NCBI GenBank assembly: GCA_009783295.1
Contig: WRHK01000003.1
Location: forward strand, 51,390-115,389
Source of the DNA: Promicromonosporaceae bacterium
GTDB lineage: Bacteria; Actinomycetota; Actinomycetes; Actinomycetales; Cellulomonadaceae
DNA: 64,000 nucleotides
Direction of reading: 5' to 3'
The number at the start of each line of letters is the position of its first letter. Position 1 is the stretch's first letter. The notes under the pieces were generated by a model. It was not told where the DNA came from. It saw only the letters and a list, made by a program, of their open reading frames with translations, and searched no databases. Both the position numbers and the translations under genes were made by a program. Positions 8,475 through 18,412 of this stretch are shown here, one piece after another.

Positions 8475-10630
8475 GGCGCCTCCTCGGTGTCGGTGGTTGA
8501 GCCCGTCGAGACCACGGCGACCACCTGGTCGAGCCGCACCTGGTCGCCGGGCCGCACGCGCAGGCTGACGGCGCCGCCGCGTGGGGCGGTGAGGGCGTTC
8601 TCCATCTTCATCGCCTCGACGACGACGACGGTCGCGCCCGCCTCGACGGCCTCCCCGTCGGCGACGGGCACGGCGGTGACGGTGCCCGGCATCGCTGCCC
8701 GGACCTCGCCCGTGCCCGTGACCTGCGCGGACGACGGGTTGGTGGCGGCGCGGCGCCGTGCCGACTGCTGCGCCCGGTCGAGCACCGTCAGGGCGGCCGT
8801 GCGCCCGCCGGCGGAGACCCAGACGACGGCGCCGTCGCGCGCGGCGTGGACGGTCCGGGTGGTGCCGTCGAGGGTGAGCAGCCACGCGCCGGGGTGCCCG
8901 GCGGGCCGCCAGGACGCGGGGACGTCGGGTCCGTCGTCGAGGGCGACGCGGGCGTCGGCGACCGGCCCGGTGATGCGGAGCGAGTGCGCGTCGCCGGCGC
9001 CGTCGAGCAGCTCGACCCGCAGCGGGACGGCGGGCGCGTTGAGCCGCCACCCGTCGTGCGCGGCCCAGGGCCCGGCGGCGGTCGGCGTACCCATCGCAAC
9101 GTGGGTTCCGGATCGGAACGTGCCTCCGGGCGCACGTTCCGATCCGGAGACGACGTTCCGACCGGCCGTGGCGCCGCCCGCCGCGCCGGCCACCGCGAGC
9201 GCGGCCGCCACCAGCAGCGTTGCCGGCGCCTGCGCGCGCTCGACCGACGGGAGCGTCAGGCGGCCGATCAGCCCCGTGTCCAGGCGGCCGGCGCGGACGT
9301 CGTCGTCGGCGAGCAGGTCCCGCAAGAAGCCCTGGTTGGTCTCGACGCCCAGCACCACGAGCCGCGCCAGCAGCCCGTCCAGCCGGTCGATCGCCTGCGC
9401 CCGGTCGGCGCCGAACGCGACCGCCTTGGCGAGCAGCGGGTCGAAGTCGCCCGTCACGGCGGCCCCCTGCGCCAGCCCGCTGTCCAGGCGCAGCGGCGTC
9501 GCGGACGGCCCGGCCGGGACCCCCGCGTCGTCGTACACGAGCACCCGCCCGGTCGCGGGCAGGAACCCGCGGGCCGGCGCCTCGGCGTACAGCCGCGCCT
9601 CGACCGCGTGCCCCGCGACGCGCACGTCGTCCTGCCCGAACCCCAGCGGCTCCCCGGCCGCGACGCGCAGCTGCAGCTCCACCAGGTCCAGGCCCGTGAC
9701 CAGCTCCGTCACCGGGTGCTCCACCTGCAGGCGGGTGTTCATCTCGATGAACCAGAACGACGCGGGGTCGTCGGCGGGCACCAGGAACTCGACCGTCCCC
9801 GCGCCCACGTACCCCACCGACCGCGCCACCTCGCACGCCGCGTCGCCCAGGCGCGCGCGGGTCGCGTCGTCGATCGCCGGCGACGGCGCCTCCTCGACCA
9901 CCTTCTGGTACCGGCGCTGCAGCGTGCACTCGCGCTCGCCGAGGTGCACGACGCCGCCGCGCGAGTCAGCCAGCACCTGCACCTCGACGTGCCGCGGGCG
10001 GTCGACGAGCCGCTCGAGCAGCAGCGCATCGTCGCCGAACGACGCGAGCGCCACGCGCCGCGCCGAGTCGAGCGCGGCGGGCAGCTCGGCCAGGGTGCGC
10101 ACCACCACCATGCCCTTGCCGCCCCCGCCGGCCGCGGGCTTGACCAGGAGCGGCAGCCCGACGGCGCTCGCGGTCGCCTCGAGGGCCTCCGGCGGCGTGC
10201 TCGGCGCGAGCGCGTGCGCGTCCAGGGTGCCGGGCAGCACGGGCACCCCACGGGCCGCGACCAGCCGTTTGGCGGCGAGCTTGTCGGCCATGAGCTCGAG
10301 CGCCCCGACGGGCGGCCCGACGAAGGTCACCCCGGCGCGCTCGCACGCCCGGGCGAGGGCCGGGCTCTCGGACAGGAACCCGTAGCCGGGGTGGATCGCG
10401 TCGGCGCCGGCGGCCGCGGCGGCGCCCACGACGGCGTCCGGGTCGAGGTAGGCGGCGCGGGCGTCCTGGCCGTCCCCGAGCAGCACGGCGGCGTCGGCCT
10501 CGCGCACGTGCCGCGCGTCGGCGTCGGCCGGCGTGTGCACCGCGACCGACCGCACGCCCAGGCGGCGCAGGGTGCCGATCACCCGGCAGGCGATCTCGCC
10601 ACGGTTGGCCACGAGCACGGTCGCGAACAT
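8471..10630 (-). CDS. accA: Acetyl/propionyl/methylcrotonyl-CoA carboxylase alpha subunit (biotin carboxylase + BCCP)
   Basis: FATVLVANRGEIACRVIGTLRRLG, GGGGKGM ATP-grasp, MNTRLQVEHPVTE, C-terminal VVVEAMKMENAL biotinyl motif. Confidence 0.95.
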   Translation of the reverse strand: MFATVLVANRGEIACRVIGTLRRLGVRSVAVHTPADADARHVREADAAVLLGDGQDARAAYLDPDAVVGAAAAAGADAIHPGYGFLSESPALARACERAGVTFVGPPVGALELMADKLAAKRLVAARGVPVLPGTLDAHALAPSTPPEALEATASAVGLPLLVKPAAGGGGKGMVVVRTLAELPAALDSARRVALASFGDDALLLERLVDRPRHVEVQVLADSRGGVVHLGERECTLQRRYQKVVEEAPSPAIDDATRARLGDAACEVARSVGYVGAGTVEFLVPADDPASFWFIEMNTRLQVEHPVTELVTGLDLVELQLRVAAGEPLGFGQDDVRVAGHAVEARLYAEAPARGFLPATGRVLVYDDAGVPAGPSATPLRLDSGLAQGAAVTGDFDPLLAKAVAFGADRAQAIDRLDGLLARLVVLGVETNQGFLRDLLADDDVRAGRLDTGLIGRLTLPSVERAQAPATLLVAAALAVAGAAGGATAGRNVVSGSERAPGGTFRSGTHVAMGTPTAAGPWAAHDGWRLNAPAVPLRVELLDGAGDAHSLRITGPVADARVALDDGPDVPASWRPAGHPGAWLLTLDGTTRTVHAARDGAVVWVSAGGRTAALTVLDRAQQSARRRAATNPSSAQVTGTGEVRAAMPGTVTAVPVADGEAVEAGATVVVVEAMKMENALTAPRGGAVSLRVRPGDQVRLDQVVAVVSTGSTTDTEEAP
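9092..9163. repeat. Nested palindromic REP-like element, copy A (inside carboxylase alpha CDS)
   Basis: TCCGGATCGGAACGTGC (9107-9123) / GCACGTTCCGATCCGGA (9132-9148), perfect 17-bp stem with 8-nt loop, plus degenerate outer arms; related to copies at 35175 and 56291. Confidence 0.85.
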
Positions 10631-10636
10631 GCCGGG

Positions 10637-12244
10637 TCACATCCTGAACAGCCCGAACGCGGGCTCCGGCAGCGGCACGCGCGCGCACACGGACAGCGCG
10701 AGGCCCAGCACGCGGCGGGTGTCGGCGGGGTCGATGATGCCGTCGTCCCACAGGCGGGCGGTCGCGTGGTACGCGTCGCCCTGGCGCTCGTACCGGTCGC
10801 GCACCTCGGCGCGGAAGGCGGCCTCGTCGTCGGGGTCCCACGCCTCGCCGCCGCGTGCGAGGGCCTCCTTGCGCACCGTGGCCAGCACCGACGACGCCTG
10901 CGCGCCGCCCATGACCGAGATGCGGGAGCCGGGCCACGACCACAGGAACCGCGGCGAGTAGGCCCGCCCGCACATGGCGTAGTTGCCCGCCCCGAACGAC
11001 CCGCCGACGATCACCGACAGCTTCGGCACCCGCGTGGTCGCGACGGCGGTGACCATCTTGGCTCCGTCGCGGGCGATGCCGCCCGCCTCGGCGTCGCGGC
11101 CCACCATGAACCCGGAGATGTTCTGCAGGAACACCAGCGGGACGCCGCGCTGGTCGCACAGCTCCACGAAGTGGGCGCCCTTGAGGGCCGACGCCCCGAA
11201 CAGCACGCCGTCGTTCGCGACGACGCCGACGGGGTGACCGCAGATCCGCGCGAACCCGGTCACGAGCGTGGTGCCGTACTCGCGCTTGAACTCGTGCAGC
11301 TCGCTGCCGTCGACGACGCGGGCGATCACCTCGCGGGGGTCGTAGGGCTGCTGCACGTCCGTGGGCACGGCGGCGTACAGGCCCGCGGGGTCGACGGTGG
11401 GCTCGACGGCATCGGCCACATCCCAGGCGGGTGGCGGGTCCGGGGGCAGCGTCGCCACGATGTCGCGCACCACGTCGAGGGCGTGCTCGTCGTCGTCGGC
11501 CAGGTGGTCGACGACGCCGGAGCGGCGTGCGTGCAGCTCGCCGCCGCCCAGCTCCTCGGCTGTCACGACCTCGCCGATCGCAGCCTGCACCAGCGGCGGC
11601 CCGCCCAGGAAGATCGTGCCCTGGCCGCGCACGATGACGGTCTCGTCGCTCATCGCCGGCACGTACGCGCCGCCCGCGGTGCACGATCCCAGCACCGCCG
11701 AGATCTGCGGCACGCCCGCCGCCGAGAGCCGGGCCTGGTTGAAGAAGATCCGCCCGAAGTGGTCGCGGTCGGGGAACACCTCGTCCTGCAGGGGCAGGAA
11801 CGCGCCGCCCGAGTCGACCAGGTACACGCACGGCAGCCGGTTCTCCAGCGCGACCTCCTGCGCGCGCAGGTGCTTCTTCACCGTGAGCGGGTGGTAGGTG
11901 CCGCCCTTCACGGTCGCGTCGTTGGCCACCACCATGACCTGCCGGCCCTCGACCAGCCCGATGCCCGCCACCAGCCCGGCACCGGGCCACGCGGCGCCGT
12001 CCACCCCGTACCCCGCCAGCGGAGCGAGCTCCAGGAACGGGCTGCCCTCGTCGAGCAGGCGCTCCACCCGGTCGCGGGGGAGCAGCTTGCCGCGCGCCAC
12101 GTGCGTGGCCCGGGCGCGCTCCGGCCCGCCGACGGCGGCCGCCGCGGTGCGCTCGCGGAGCTGGTCGGCGAGCGCGCGCTGCGCGGCCTCCGCGGCGCGG
12201 GCGGCGTCCGAGCGCGGGTCGACGGCGGTGGCCAGCACGGTCAT
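10637..12244 (-). CDS. accD: Acyl-CoA carboxylase carboxyltransferase (beta) subunit, methylcrotonyl-CoA carboxylase type
   Basis: [73 protein letters not shown]. Confidence 0.95.
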   Translation of the reverse strand: MTVLATAVDPRSDAARAAEAAQRALADQLRERTAAAAVGGPERARATHVARGKLLPRDRVERLLDEGSPFLELAPLAGYGVDGAAWPGAGLVAGIGLVEGRQVMVVANDATVKGGTYHPLTVKKHLRAQEVALENRLPCVYLVDSGGAFLPLQDEVFPDRDHFGRIFFNQARLSAAGVPQISAVLGSCTAGGAYVPAMSDETVIVRGQGTIFLGGPPLVQAAIGEVVTAEELGGGELHARRSGVVDHLADDDEHALDVVRDIVATLPPDPPPAWDVADAVEPTVDPAGLYAAVPTDVQQPYDPREVIARVVDGSELHEFKREYGTTLVTGFARICGHPVGVVANDGVLFGASALKGAHFVELCDQRGVPLVFLQNISGFMVGRDAEAGGIARDGAKMVTAVATTRVPKLSVIVGGSFGAGNYAMCGRAYSPRFLWSWPGSRISVMGGAQASSVLATVRKEALARGGEAWDPDDEAAFRAEVRDRYERQGDAYHATARLWDDGIIDPADTRRVLGLALSVCARVPLPEPAFGLFRM

Positions 12245-13530
12245 TCGCCACAGCCCCCCTCGGGGTCGACGCCGAGCAGCAGGGCGGGGACGGGGTCGGC
12301 GAGCACGGCGCCCAGCTCGGCCAGGAATCGGGCGGCCTGCGCGCCGTCGGCCACCCGGTGGTCGAACGTCAGGCTGAGCGCGACCACGTGCCGCAGCGCC
12401 ACCTGGCCCTCGTGCTCCCAGGGCAGGCGGCGCACGGCGCCGAGCCCGAGGATGCCCGGTTCGCCCGGGTTGAGGATCGGCGTCCCCGCGTCGACGCCCA
12501 GCACCCCGACGTTCGTGATCGTGAACGTGCCGCCGGTCAGGCGCTCGGGTGCGGTGCGGCCGGCCCGGGCGGTCCGCGTGAGGTCGTCGAGCGCCGCCGT
12601 GAGCGCGGCCAGCCCGAGGGTGTCGGCGGCCGGGATGTTCGGGACCACCAGGCCGCGGTCGGTGTCGACCGCGATGCCCAGGTTCACGTGGGCGGGGCGG
12701 ACGATCTCGGCAGACCCGTCGGGCAGGTCGGACCAGCGGCCCGTCAGCGCCGGGTGGCGGGGGAGCAGCGCGCAGACCGCCCGCGCCACCAGCGCCAGCA
12801 CGGTGACGTGCTCGCCGTGCGCGCCCGGGTGCGACCGCAGATGCCCGAGGAGCTCCACGGTGGCCGTCGCGTCGGTGGTGAGCTGGACGGTCGCCTGCGG
12901 GGCGGTGAACGCGCTGGCCACCATGGCGGCGGCGGTGTGCTTGCGCACGCCCCGCACGGGGGTGCGGGTCTCGGGGGCGGGCTCCTGGGCGGCGGCGGTG
13001 CTGCCCTCGTCGCGGGTCTCCGCGGGCTCCTGGTCCGAGTACCGGCGCGGGCGGCGCGCCGGGTGGCCGCCGCGCTCCGGGGCGGCGCCGTAGCCGACGA
13101 GGGTCGGCTCGGCGGGCTCCGGCCTGGCCGGCGGTTCTGGCGCAGGAGCGGGCTCCGGCACGGCAGCGGCCTCCGGTGTGGGAGCCGCTGGGGCAGCCGC
13201 GGCGGCCGGCGCCGCGGGAGCCTCGGCTGCGTCAGCCGCCGCAACCGGCGCCGCCGGAGCCGCACCCGACGTGCCGTTCCCGGCGTCGTCCGGCACCTCG
13301 AACGTCACCAGGGGATCCCCGACGCTCACCGTCTGCCCGGGCTCGGCGTGGAGCGCGGTGATGACGCCGGCGAACGGCGACGGGATCTCGACCAGGGCCT
13401 TCGCCGTCTCGACCTCGGCGATCACCTGGTCGAGCGCGACGGCGTCGCCGACGGCCACCGACCAGCCGACGATGTCGGACTCGGTGAGGCCCTCCCCGAG
13501 GTCGGGCAGGCGGAACTCGCGCAGCGTCAC
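12241..13530 (-). CDS. bkdC: Branched-chain alpha-keto acid dehydrogenase E2 (lipoamide acyltransferase)
   Basis: GTG start giving [23 protein letters not shown]; lipoyl motif [16 protein letters not shown]-terminal [17 protein letters not shown]. Confidence 0.93.
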   Translation of the reverse strand: MTLREFRLPDLGEGLTESDIVGWSVAVGDAVALDQVIAEVETAKALVEIPSPFAGVITALHAEPGQTVSVGDPLVTFEVPDDAGNGTSGAAPAAPVAAADAAEAPAAPAAAAAPAAPTPEAAAVPEPAPAPEPPARPEPAEPTLVGYGAAPERGGHPARRPRRYSDQEPAETRDEGSTAAAQEPAPETRTPVRGVRKHTAAAMVASAFTAPQATVQLTTDATATVELLGHLRSHPGAHGEHVTVLALVARAVCALLPRHPALTGRWSDLPDGSAEIVRPAHVNLGIAVDTDRGLVVPNIPAADTLGLAALTAALDDLTRTARAGRTAPERLTGGTFTITNVGVLGVDAGTPILNPGEPGILGLGAVRRLPWEHEGQVALRHVVALSLTFDHRVADGAQAARFLAELGAVLADPVPALLLGVDPEGGCGE

Positions 13531-14540
13531 CGGGCCGCCTCCTCGAGCGGGGCGGGCACGCGGCCCAGCACGCGGTCGACGCCGTCGAGGATGCGGTCGA
13601 GGTCGGGCACGTGGTGGCTCTCGAGCCGCGCCGGCGGGTAGGGGATGTCGTGGCCGGTGACGCGCACGGGCGCGGCCCGCAGGTGCTCGAAGCTCCGCTC
13701 GGCGACGGTCGCCGCGATCTCCGCGCCGACGCCGGCCTCGCGCGCCCCCTCGTGGGCCACGACCAGCCGTCCCGTGCGGCGCACGGACTCGGCCACGGTG
13801 GCGTGGTCGACCGGGGAGAGCGAGCGCAGGTCGATCACCTCGAGCGACACGCCCTCGTCCGCGGCGGCGGCCGCGGCGTCGACCGCGGTGGCGACCAGGC
13901 CGCCGTACGTGACCACGGTGACGTCCCGCCCGGGCACGACGACGCGCGCCGCACTCATCGGTAGGGCCGTGGCGAGCGCGCCGTCGGTGTCGACGTCGCC
14001 CTTGGCGTAGTAGCGGCGCTTGGGCTCGAAGAAGATCACGGGGTCGTCGCACGCGATGGCCTGGCGCAGCATCGTGTACCCGTCCTGCGGGTTCGACACG
14101 GTGACCACGCGCAGGCCGGGCGTGTGCACGAAGTACGCCTCCGGTGACTCGGAGTGGTGCTCGGCCGCGCCCGTGCCGCCGCCCACGGGGATGCGGATCG
14201 TGACGGGCAGCCGCACGGACCCGCCGGTGCGGGCGTGCATGCGCCCGAGCTGGCTGACGATCTGGTCGAACGCCACGTACACGAACCCGTCGAACTGGAT
14301 CTCGACCACGGGCCGGTACCCGCGGTACGCCAGCCCGACGGCGGTGCCCACGATCCCGGCCTCCGCGAGCGGGGTGTCGACCACGCGCCGCGGCCCGTAC
14401 CGCTCCTGCAGCCCGTCGGTGACGCGGAAGACCCCGCCCAGGTGGCCGATGTCCTCGCCGAGCAGCATCACCGACGGGTCGTCGGCGAGCGCCCGGTCCA
14501 GCCCCGCGCCGAGCGCCTTCGCAAGCGTGAGGGTGGTCAT
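13527..14540 (-). CDS. bkdB: Branched-chain alpha-keto acid dehydrogenase E1 beta
   Basis: MTTLTLAKALGAGLDRALADDPSVMLLGEDIGHLGGVFRVTDGL transketolase-like beta subunit. Confidence 0.93.
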   Translation of the reverse strand: MTTLTLAKALGAGLDRALADDPSVMLLGEDIGHLGGVFRVTDGLQERYGPRRVVDTPLAEAGIVGTAVGLAYRGYRPVVEIQFDGFVYVAFDQIVSQLGRMHARTGGSVRLPVTIRIPVGGGTGAAEHHSESPEAYFVHTPGLRVVTVSNPQDGYTMLRQAIACDDPVIFFEPKRRYYAKGDVDTDGALATALPMSAARVVVPGRDVTVVTYGGLVATAVDAAAAAADEGVSLEVIDLRSLSPVDHATVAESVRRTGRLVVAHEGAREAGVGAEIAATVAERSFEHLRAAPVRVTGHDIPYPPARLESHHVPDLDRILDGVDRVLGRVPAPLEEAAR

Positions 14541-15685
14541 GCGGCACCCCCGGGGGAGTCGGCGAACCCCGCGAGATAGCGCGCGTACTCGTCGCGCTCG
14601 GCGGCCAGCGCGGGGTGCGGCTCGGCGTAGACGTGGTCGAAGATCGACAGCGGCGGCGGGTCGGTCACCTTGACCAGGGCCTCGCGCAGGTCGGCGGCCA
14701 TGCGGTCCACCGCCTGGTGCACCTCGGCGTCGACGTCGTCGGTGAGCACACCGCGGCTGCGCAGGTACGCGGCGAACCGCGCGACCGGGTCGCGCTCCTC
14801 CCACTCGGCGACCTCGTCGGCGGTGCGGTAGCGCGTCGGGTCGTCGGCGGTGGTGTGCGGGCCGCGGCGGTAGGTGACCGCCTCGATCAGGGTGGGCCCG
14901 CGGCCCGTCCGGGCACGGTGCAGGGCGTCGCGCGTCACGGCGAGCACGGCGAGCACGTCGTTCCCGTCGACCCGCACGCCCGGCAGCCCGAACCCGTGGG
15001 CCCGGTCGGCGAGCGGCACCCGCGACTGCAGCGACACCGGCTCGGAGATCGCCCACTGGTTGTTCTGGCAGAAGAACACCACCGGCGCCGTCCACGTGGT
15101 CGCGAAGGCGAGCGCCTCGTCGACCGCGCCCTGGCTCATGGCCCCGTCGCCGAAGTAGGCGACGACGGCAGGCGTGCCCTCCGCCGTGGTGCCCGCCCGC
15201 TCCGCGTCCGCGAGGATGCCGAGCGCGTACCCGACCGCGTGCGCGGCGTGACCGCCCACGATGACCTGCGGCGTCGCCATGTTCACCGAGTACGGGTCCC
15301 AGCCCGCCCCGACCACGCCGCGCCACGCGCGCAGCAGGTCCAGGGGCGTCACCCCGCGCACGCGGGCCACCCCGTGCTCGCGGTAGGTGCTGAACACGAA
15401 GTCGTCCGGGCGCAGCGCGCGCGCCGAGCCCACCTGCGCGGCCTCCTGCCCCAGCGACGGCGGCCACAGCGCCAGCTCGCCCTGCCGCTGCAGCGACGTG
15501 GCCTCGGCGTCGATGCGCCGCACCTCCACCATGTCGGTGTACAGCTGCAGCAGCGTGGCGCGCGCGTGGGGGCCGTCGCCGTCCACGTCCGTGAGCCACT
15601 CGTCGTGCTCCGGCCACGGGTGCCGAGCCCCGTCGGTGTCCAGGAGCCGGACCGCGTCCGTCGTCGAAACCGTGATGCCGGCCAT
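14537..15685 (-). CDS. bkdA: Branched-chain alpha-keto acid dehydrogenase E1 alpha
   Basis: YFGDGAMSQGAVDEALAFATTWTAPVVFFCQNNQWAIS ThDP motif. Confidence 0.93.
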   Translation of the reverse strand: MAGITVSTTDAVRLLDTDGARHPWPEHDEWLTDVDGDGPHARATLLQLYTDMVEVRRIDAEATSLQRQGELALWPPSLGQEAAQVGSARALRPDDFVFSTYREHGVARVRGVTPLDLLRAWRGVVGAGWDPYSVNMATPQVIVGGHAAHAVGYALGILADAERAGTTAEGTPAVVAYFGDGAMSQGAVDEALAFATTWTAPVVFFCQNNQWAISEPVSLQSRVPLADRAHGFGLPGVRVDGNDVLAVLAVTRDALHRARTGRGPTLIEAVTYRRGPHTTADDPTRYRTADEVAEWEERDPVARFAAYLRSRGVLTDDVDAEVHQAVDRMAADLREALVKVTDPPPLSIFDHVYAEPHPALAAERDEYARYLAGFADSPGGAA

Positions 15686-15824
15686 CGTCGCCTCGCCTCA
15701 CATTCCCGAGAGCCCTCGCCGTCGGGGGCCTCTTCGCGCAACGTAACCCCGGTCACACGGGGCGGCCAGCACCCCTCCGTCCCTTGGGCGGAACGCTCAG
15801 CGACCAGCGGTTACGCTGATCAGT

Positions 15825-16298
15825 GTGCGCAGCTACGACGCCGTAGACCTCGCCATCCTGGCGGCGCTCGCGGACGACCCGCGGGCGACGGTGGCCGCCC
15901 TGGCGGAGGAGCTGCGCACGTCCCGCAACACCGTCCACGCGCACCTGGGCCGTCTCGTCGAGGAGGGCGCGTTCCTCGACTTCGACCGCTGCATCGACCC
16001 CCAGTTCCTGGGCCACCCGCTCATCGCGTTCCTCGAGCTGGAGGTGCGGCAGAAGGACCTCGCCCGCATCGTGGCCGAGCTGGGGCGCATCCCCGAGGTG
16101 GTGCAGGCGTACGGGCGCAGCGGCACGGCGGACCTGCGCGTCCAGGTGGTGTGCCGGGACACCGACCACCTGTTCCGCGTCGACGCGGCGATCCTGGCGA
16201 TCGACGGCGTCGAGCGCACCGAGACGTCGCTGGCGATGGGCGAGCTCATCCCGTACCGCCTGCGGCCGCTCATCGAGAAGGTGCGCCGCACGCTGTGA
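15825..16298 (+). CDS. Lrp/AsnC family transcriptional regulator (BkdR-like)
   Basis: Lrp-type HTH LADDPRATVAALAEELRTSRNTVHAHLGRLVEEGAF and RAM-like C-terminus; divergent from the E1 alpha gene. Confidence 0.9.
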   Translation: MRSYDAVDLAILAALADDPRATVAALAEELRTSRNTVHAHLGRLVEEGAFLDFDRCIDPQFLGHPLIAFLELEVRQKDLARIVAELGRIPEVVQAYGRSGTADLRVQVVCRDTDHLFRVDAAILAIDGVERTETSLAMGELIPYRLRPLIEKVRRTL

Positions 16299-16306
16299 AA
16301 TCAGGT

Positions 16307-16325
16307 GGCCCGCGCTCGACGGGCC
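16307..16325 (+). terminator. Candidate hairpin terminator GGCCCG-N7-CGGGCC
   Basis: Perfect 6-bp GC stem 9 nt after the AsnC stop codon; no U-tract. Confidence 0.45.
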
Positions 16326-16373
16326 CCGGTACGGTCGGCGCAGACCGTGACCCGATCCCTGGAGGTGAGACCC

Positions 16374-16436
16374 GTGACCATCATCGATGAACCCTCGTGG
16401 GTGCTCCCCGGATCCGTCACGGGGCGCGCGGCCTGA
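16374..16436 (+). CDS. Putative 20-aa upstream ORF / leader peptide
   Basis: GGAGGTGAGACCC then GTG: VTIIDEPSWVLPGSVTGRAA*, ends 42 nt before the hydrolase ATG. Confidence 0.35.
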   Translation: MTIIDEPSWVLPGSVTGRAA

Positions 16437-16478
16437 GAGCCGCCGGGAGCGCCGCCCTTCTTACTGAGAGGCACTCCC

Positions 16479-17234
16479 ATGAACGCCCTGAACCCTGCAG
16501 ACCTGCGTCTGCTCTCCCACACCACCTCCGACGGCGTCACCACGCGTGAGCTTCTGCTCGGCGACGTGACCGCCACCCTCTGGTCGCCCGAGCATGCCGC
16601 GCCGGGCACCCCGCTCGTGCTGCTCGGTCACGGCGGCGGACGCCACCGCCACCATCCCTCCATGTCGGGTCGGGCCCGGCTGCTCGCCGAGTCGGGCTTC
16701 CGGGCCTGCGCGCTCGACGTCGTCGGCCACGGTCCGCGCCCTGGAACCCCGTACGACGACGAGCAGGTCGACCTGCTGCGCGCGGCGTTCGAGACGGACG
16801 AGCCGCTCGGCCCGGTCGTCGAGCCCTACAACGCCGACCTGGCCCGCCGCACCGTGCCCGAGTGGCGCGCCCTGCTGGCGGGGCTGCTCGCGGTGCCCGA
16901 GATCGGCGCGGCACGCGTCGGCTACTGGGGCATCGCGCTCGGCACGGCGATCGGCGTGCCGCTCGTCGCACAGGAGCCCCTGATCGGGGCAGCGGTGTTC
17001 GGTCTCTTCTGGTCGTCGTCGCTGGTCGACGCCGCACGGCGCATCACCGTGCCCGTCGAGCTCGGCGTCCAGCGGGACGACGAGCTCGTCCCGTTCGCCG
17101 ACGGGCTCGCGCTCTACGACGCGTTCGCGTCCACCAAGAAGTCGCTGCACGTGAACGCGGGGGAGCACGCCGCGTTCCCGCGCTTCGAGGCGGCGTCGGC
17201 GGTGCGGTTCTTCGAGCGGCACCTGATGGCCTGA
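16479..17234 (+). CDS. Alpha/beta hydrolase (dienelactone hydrolase-like)
   Basis: PLVLLGHGGGRHRHHPSMSG oxyanion region; GYWGIALGTAIGVPL nucleophile-region relative; ALYDAFASTKKSLHVNAGEHAAFP. Confidence 0.8.
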   Translation: MNALNPADLRLLSHTTSDGVTTRELLLGDVTATLWSPEHAAPGTPLVLLGHGGGRHRHHPSMSGRARLLAESGFRACALDVVGHGPRPGTPYDDEQVDLLRAAFETDEPLGPVVEPYNADLARRTVPEWRALLAGLLAVPEIGAARVGYWGIALGTAIGVPLVAQEPLIGAAVFGLFWSSSLVDAARRITVPVELGVQRDDELVPFADGLALYDAFASTKKSLHVNAGEHAAFPRFEAASAVRFFERHLMA

Positions 17235-17270
17235 GGTATCAGCACCGGTCGGCGGGACCTCGTCCCGGGT

Positions 17271-18404
17271 ATGAAGCGACTCGTCCTCTGCTGCGACGGC
17301 ACCTGGAACTCCCCGGTCGCCGCGCAGGTGTCCAACATCGAGAAGCTCGCCCGGTCGCTCCAGGTCGGCGTTGTCGACGACGTCCAGCAGGTCGTCGAGT
17401 ACATCGCCGGCGTGGGCTCCCACGGGTATCTCGCCGACCGGCTGCTAGGCGGTGCGTTCGGCTACGGCTTCACCTCGAACGTCGTCGACGGGTACAGGTT
17501 CCTGGCGCTGAACTACGTGCCGGGCGACGAGATCGTCGTGCTCGGGTTCTCCCGCGGCGCGTACACGGCCCGCAGCGTCGTGGGCATGATCTCCGCCGTC
17601 GGGCTCATGACGCCCGAGGCCCTCATCGACTCCCGGCTGAGCGAGGCGGAGGCCGCCTACCGCGACCTGAGCCCCGACCGGCAGGAGCGGCAGGCGAAGT
17701 TCAAGGCCGACCACAGCCTGCCCGGCGTGCGGGTCGCGTTCCTGGGCGTGTTCGACACGGTCGGCGCCCTGGGCGTGCCCGGGCCGACCCAGCGCAAGAA
17801 CCTGTTCCACGACGTCGCGCTCTCGCCCATCGTGGACCGCGCCCGGCAGGCGCTGGCCATCGACGAGCACCGCATCACCTTCGCGCCGTGCCTGTGGCAG
17901 GTGCCCGACGACGACCCGCCCGGCCGCGTCGAGCAGGTCTGGTTCCCGGGCACGCACGGCGACGTCGGCGGGGGCAGCGCCCGCACCAGCCTGTCGGACC
18001 TCACGCTCCAGTGGATGGCTGACGAGCTGCGCGACGTCGGCGTCGCGCTGCACGACGACCGGCTGCGCGACCAGCTGCACCCCGGCGGCGAGATCGTGCT
18101 GCACACGGCCCCGCCGCGCATGTACGTCCCGCTGAACCTCATGCACCGGCTGTCGCCCCGGCCGGGCTTCCGCGGCGCCGACCGCGTGCTGGCCTCGGGG
18201 CAGCCCGGGCCCGACGGCGCCTGGCCGGGACGGGTCCGGATCGCCGAGACCGCCTGGGACTGGTGGGGCCGGCAGTCGGCGGGGTACTCGCGTATCGCCA
18301 GGAACGTCGGCTGGTGGGCCGACCTCGCGGGCGGCGACCTGGCCGCAGCGGTCGAGCCGGTCGTGCCGACGACGTGGCGCGAGCAGGCGGTCCTGGTCGC
18401 CTAG
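17271..18404 (+). CDS. DUF2235 domain-containing protein (T6SS Tle1-like alpha/beta hydrolase family)
   Basis: MKRLVLCCDGTWNSP, VLGFSRGAYTARSVVGMI (GxSxG), HGDVGGG. Confidence 0.92.
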   Translation: MKRLVLCCDGTWNSPVAAQVSNIEKLARSLQVGVVDDVQQVVEYIAGVGSHGYLADRLLGGAFGYGFTSNVVDGYRFLALNYVPGDEIVVLGFSRGAYTARSVVGMISAVGLMTPEALIDSRLSEAEAAYRDLSPDRQERQAKFKADHSLPGVRVAFLGVFDTVGALGVPGPTQRKNLFHDVALSPIVDRARQALAIDEHRITFAPCLWQVPDDDPPGRVEQVWFPGTHGDVGGGSARTSLSDLTLQWMADELRDVGVALHDDRLRDQLHPGGEIVLHTAPPRMYVPLNLMHRLSPRPGFRGADRVLASGQPGPDGAWPGRVRIAETAWDWWGRQSAGYSRIARNVGWWADLAGGDLAAAVEPVVPTTWREQAVLVA

Positions 18405-18412
18405 CCCGCTCG

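Noticed and set aside
7326-9929. Alternative-frame ORF crossing REP copy A (peptide RIGTCARRHVPIRNPRCDGY)
   Set aside because: It is an out-of-frame reading of the palindrome; the biotin-dependent carboxylase frame is unambiguous.
16430-16478. CTGAGAG motif upstream of the hydrolase considered as a TPP-type riboswitch
   Set aside because: Only the short CUGAGA string is present; the remaining conserved TPP helices were not found and the gene is not thiamine-related.
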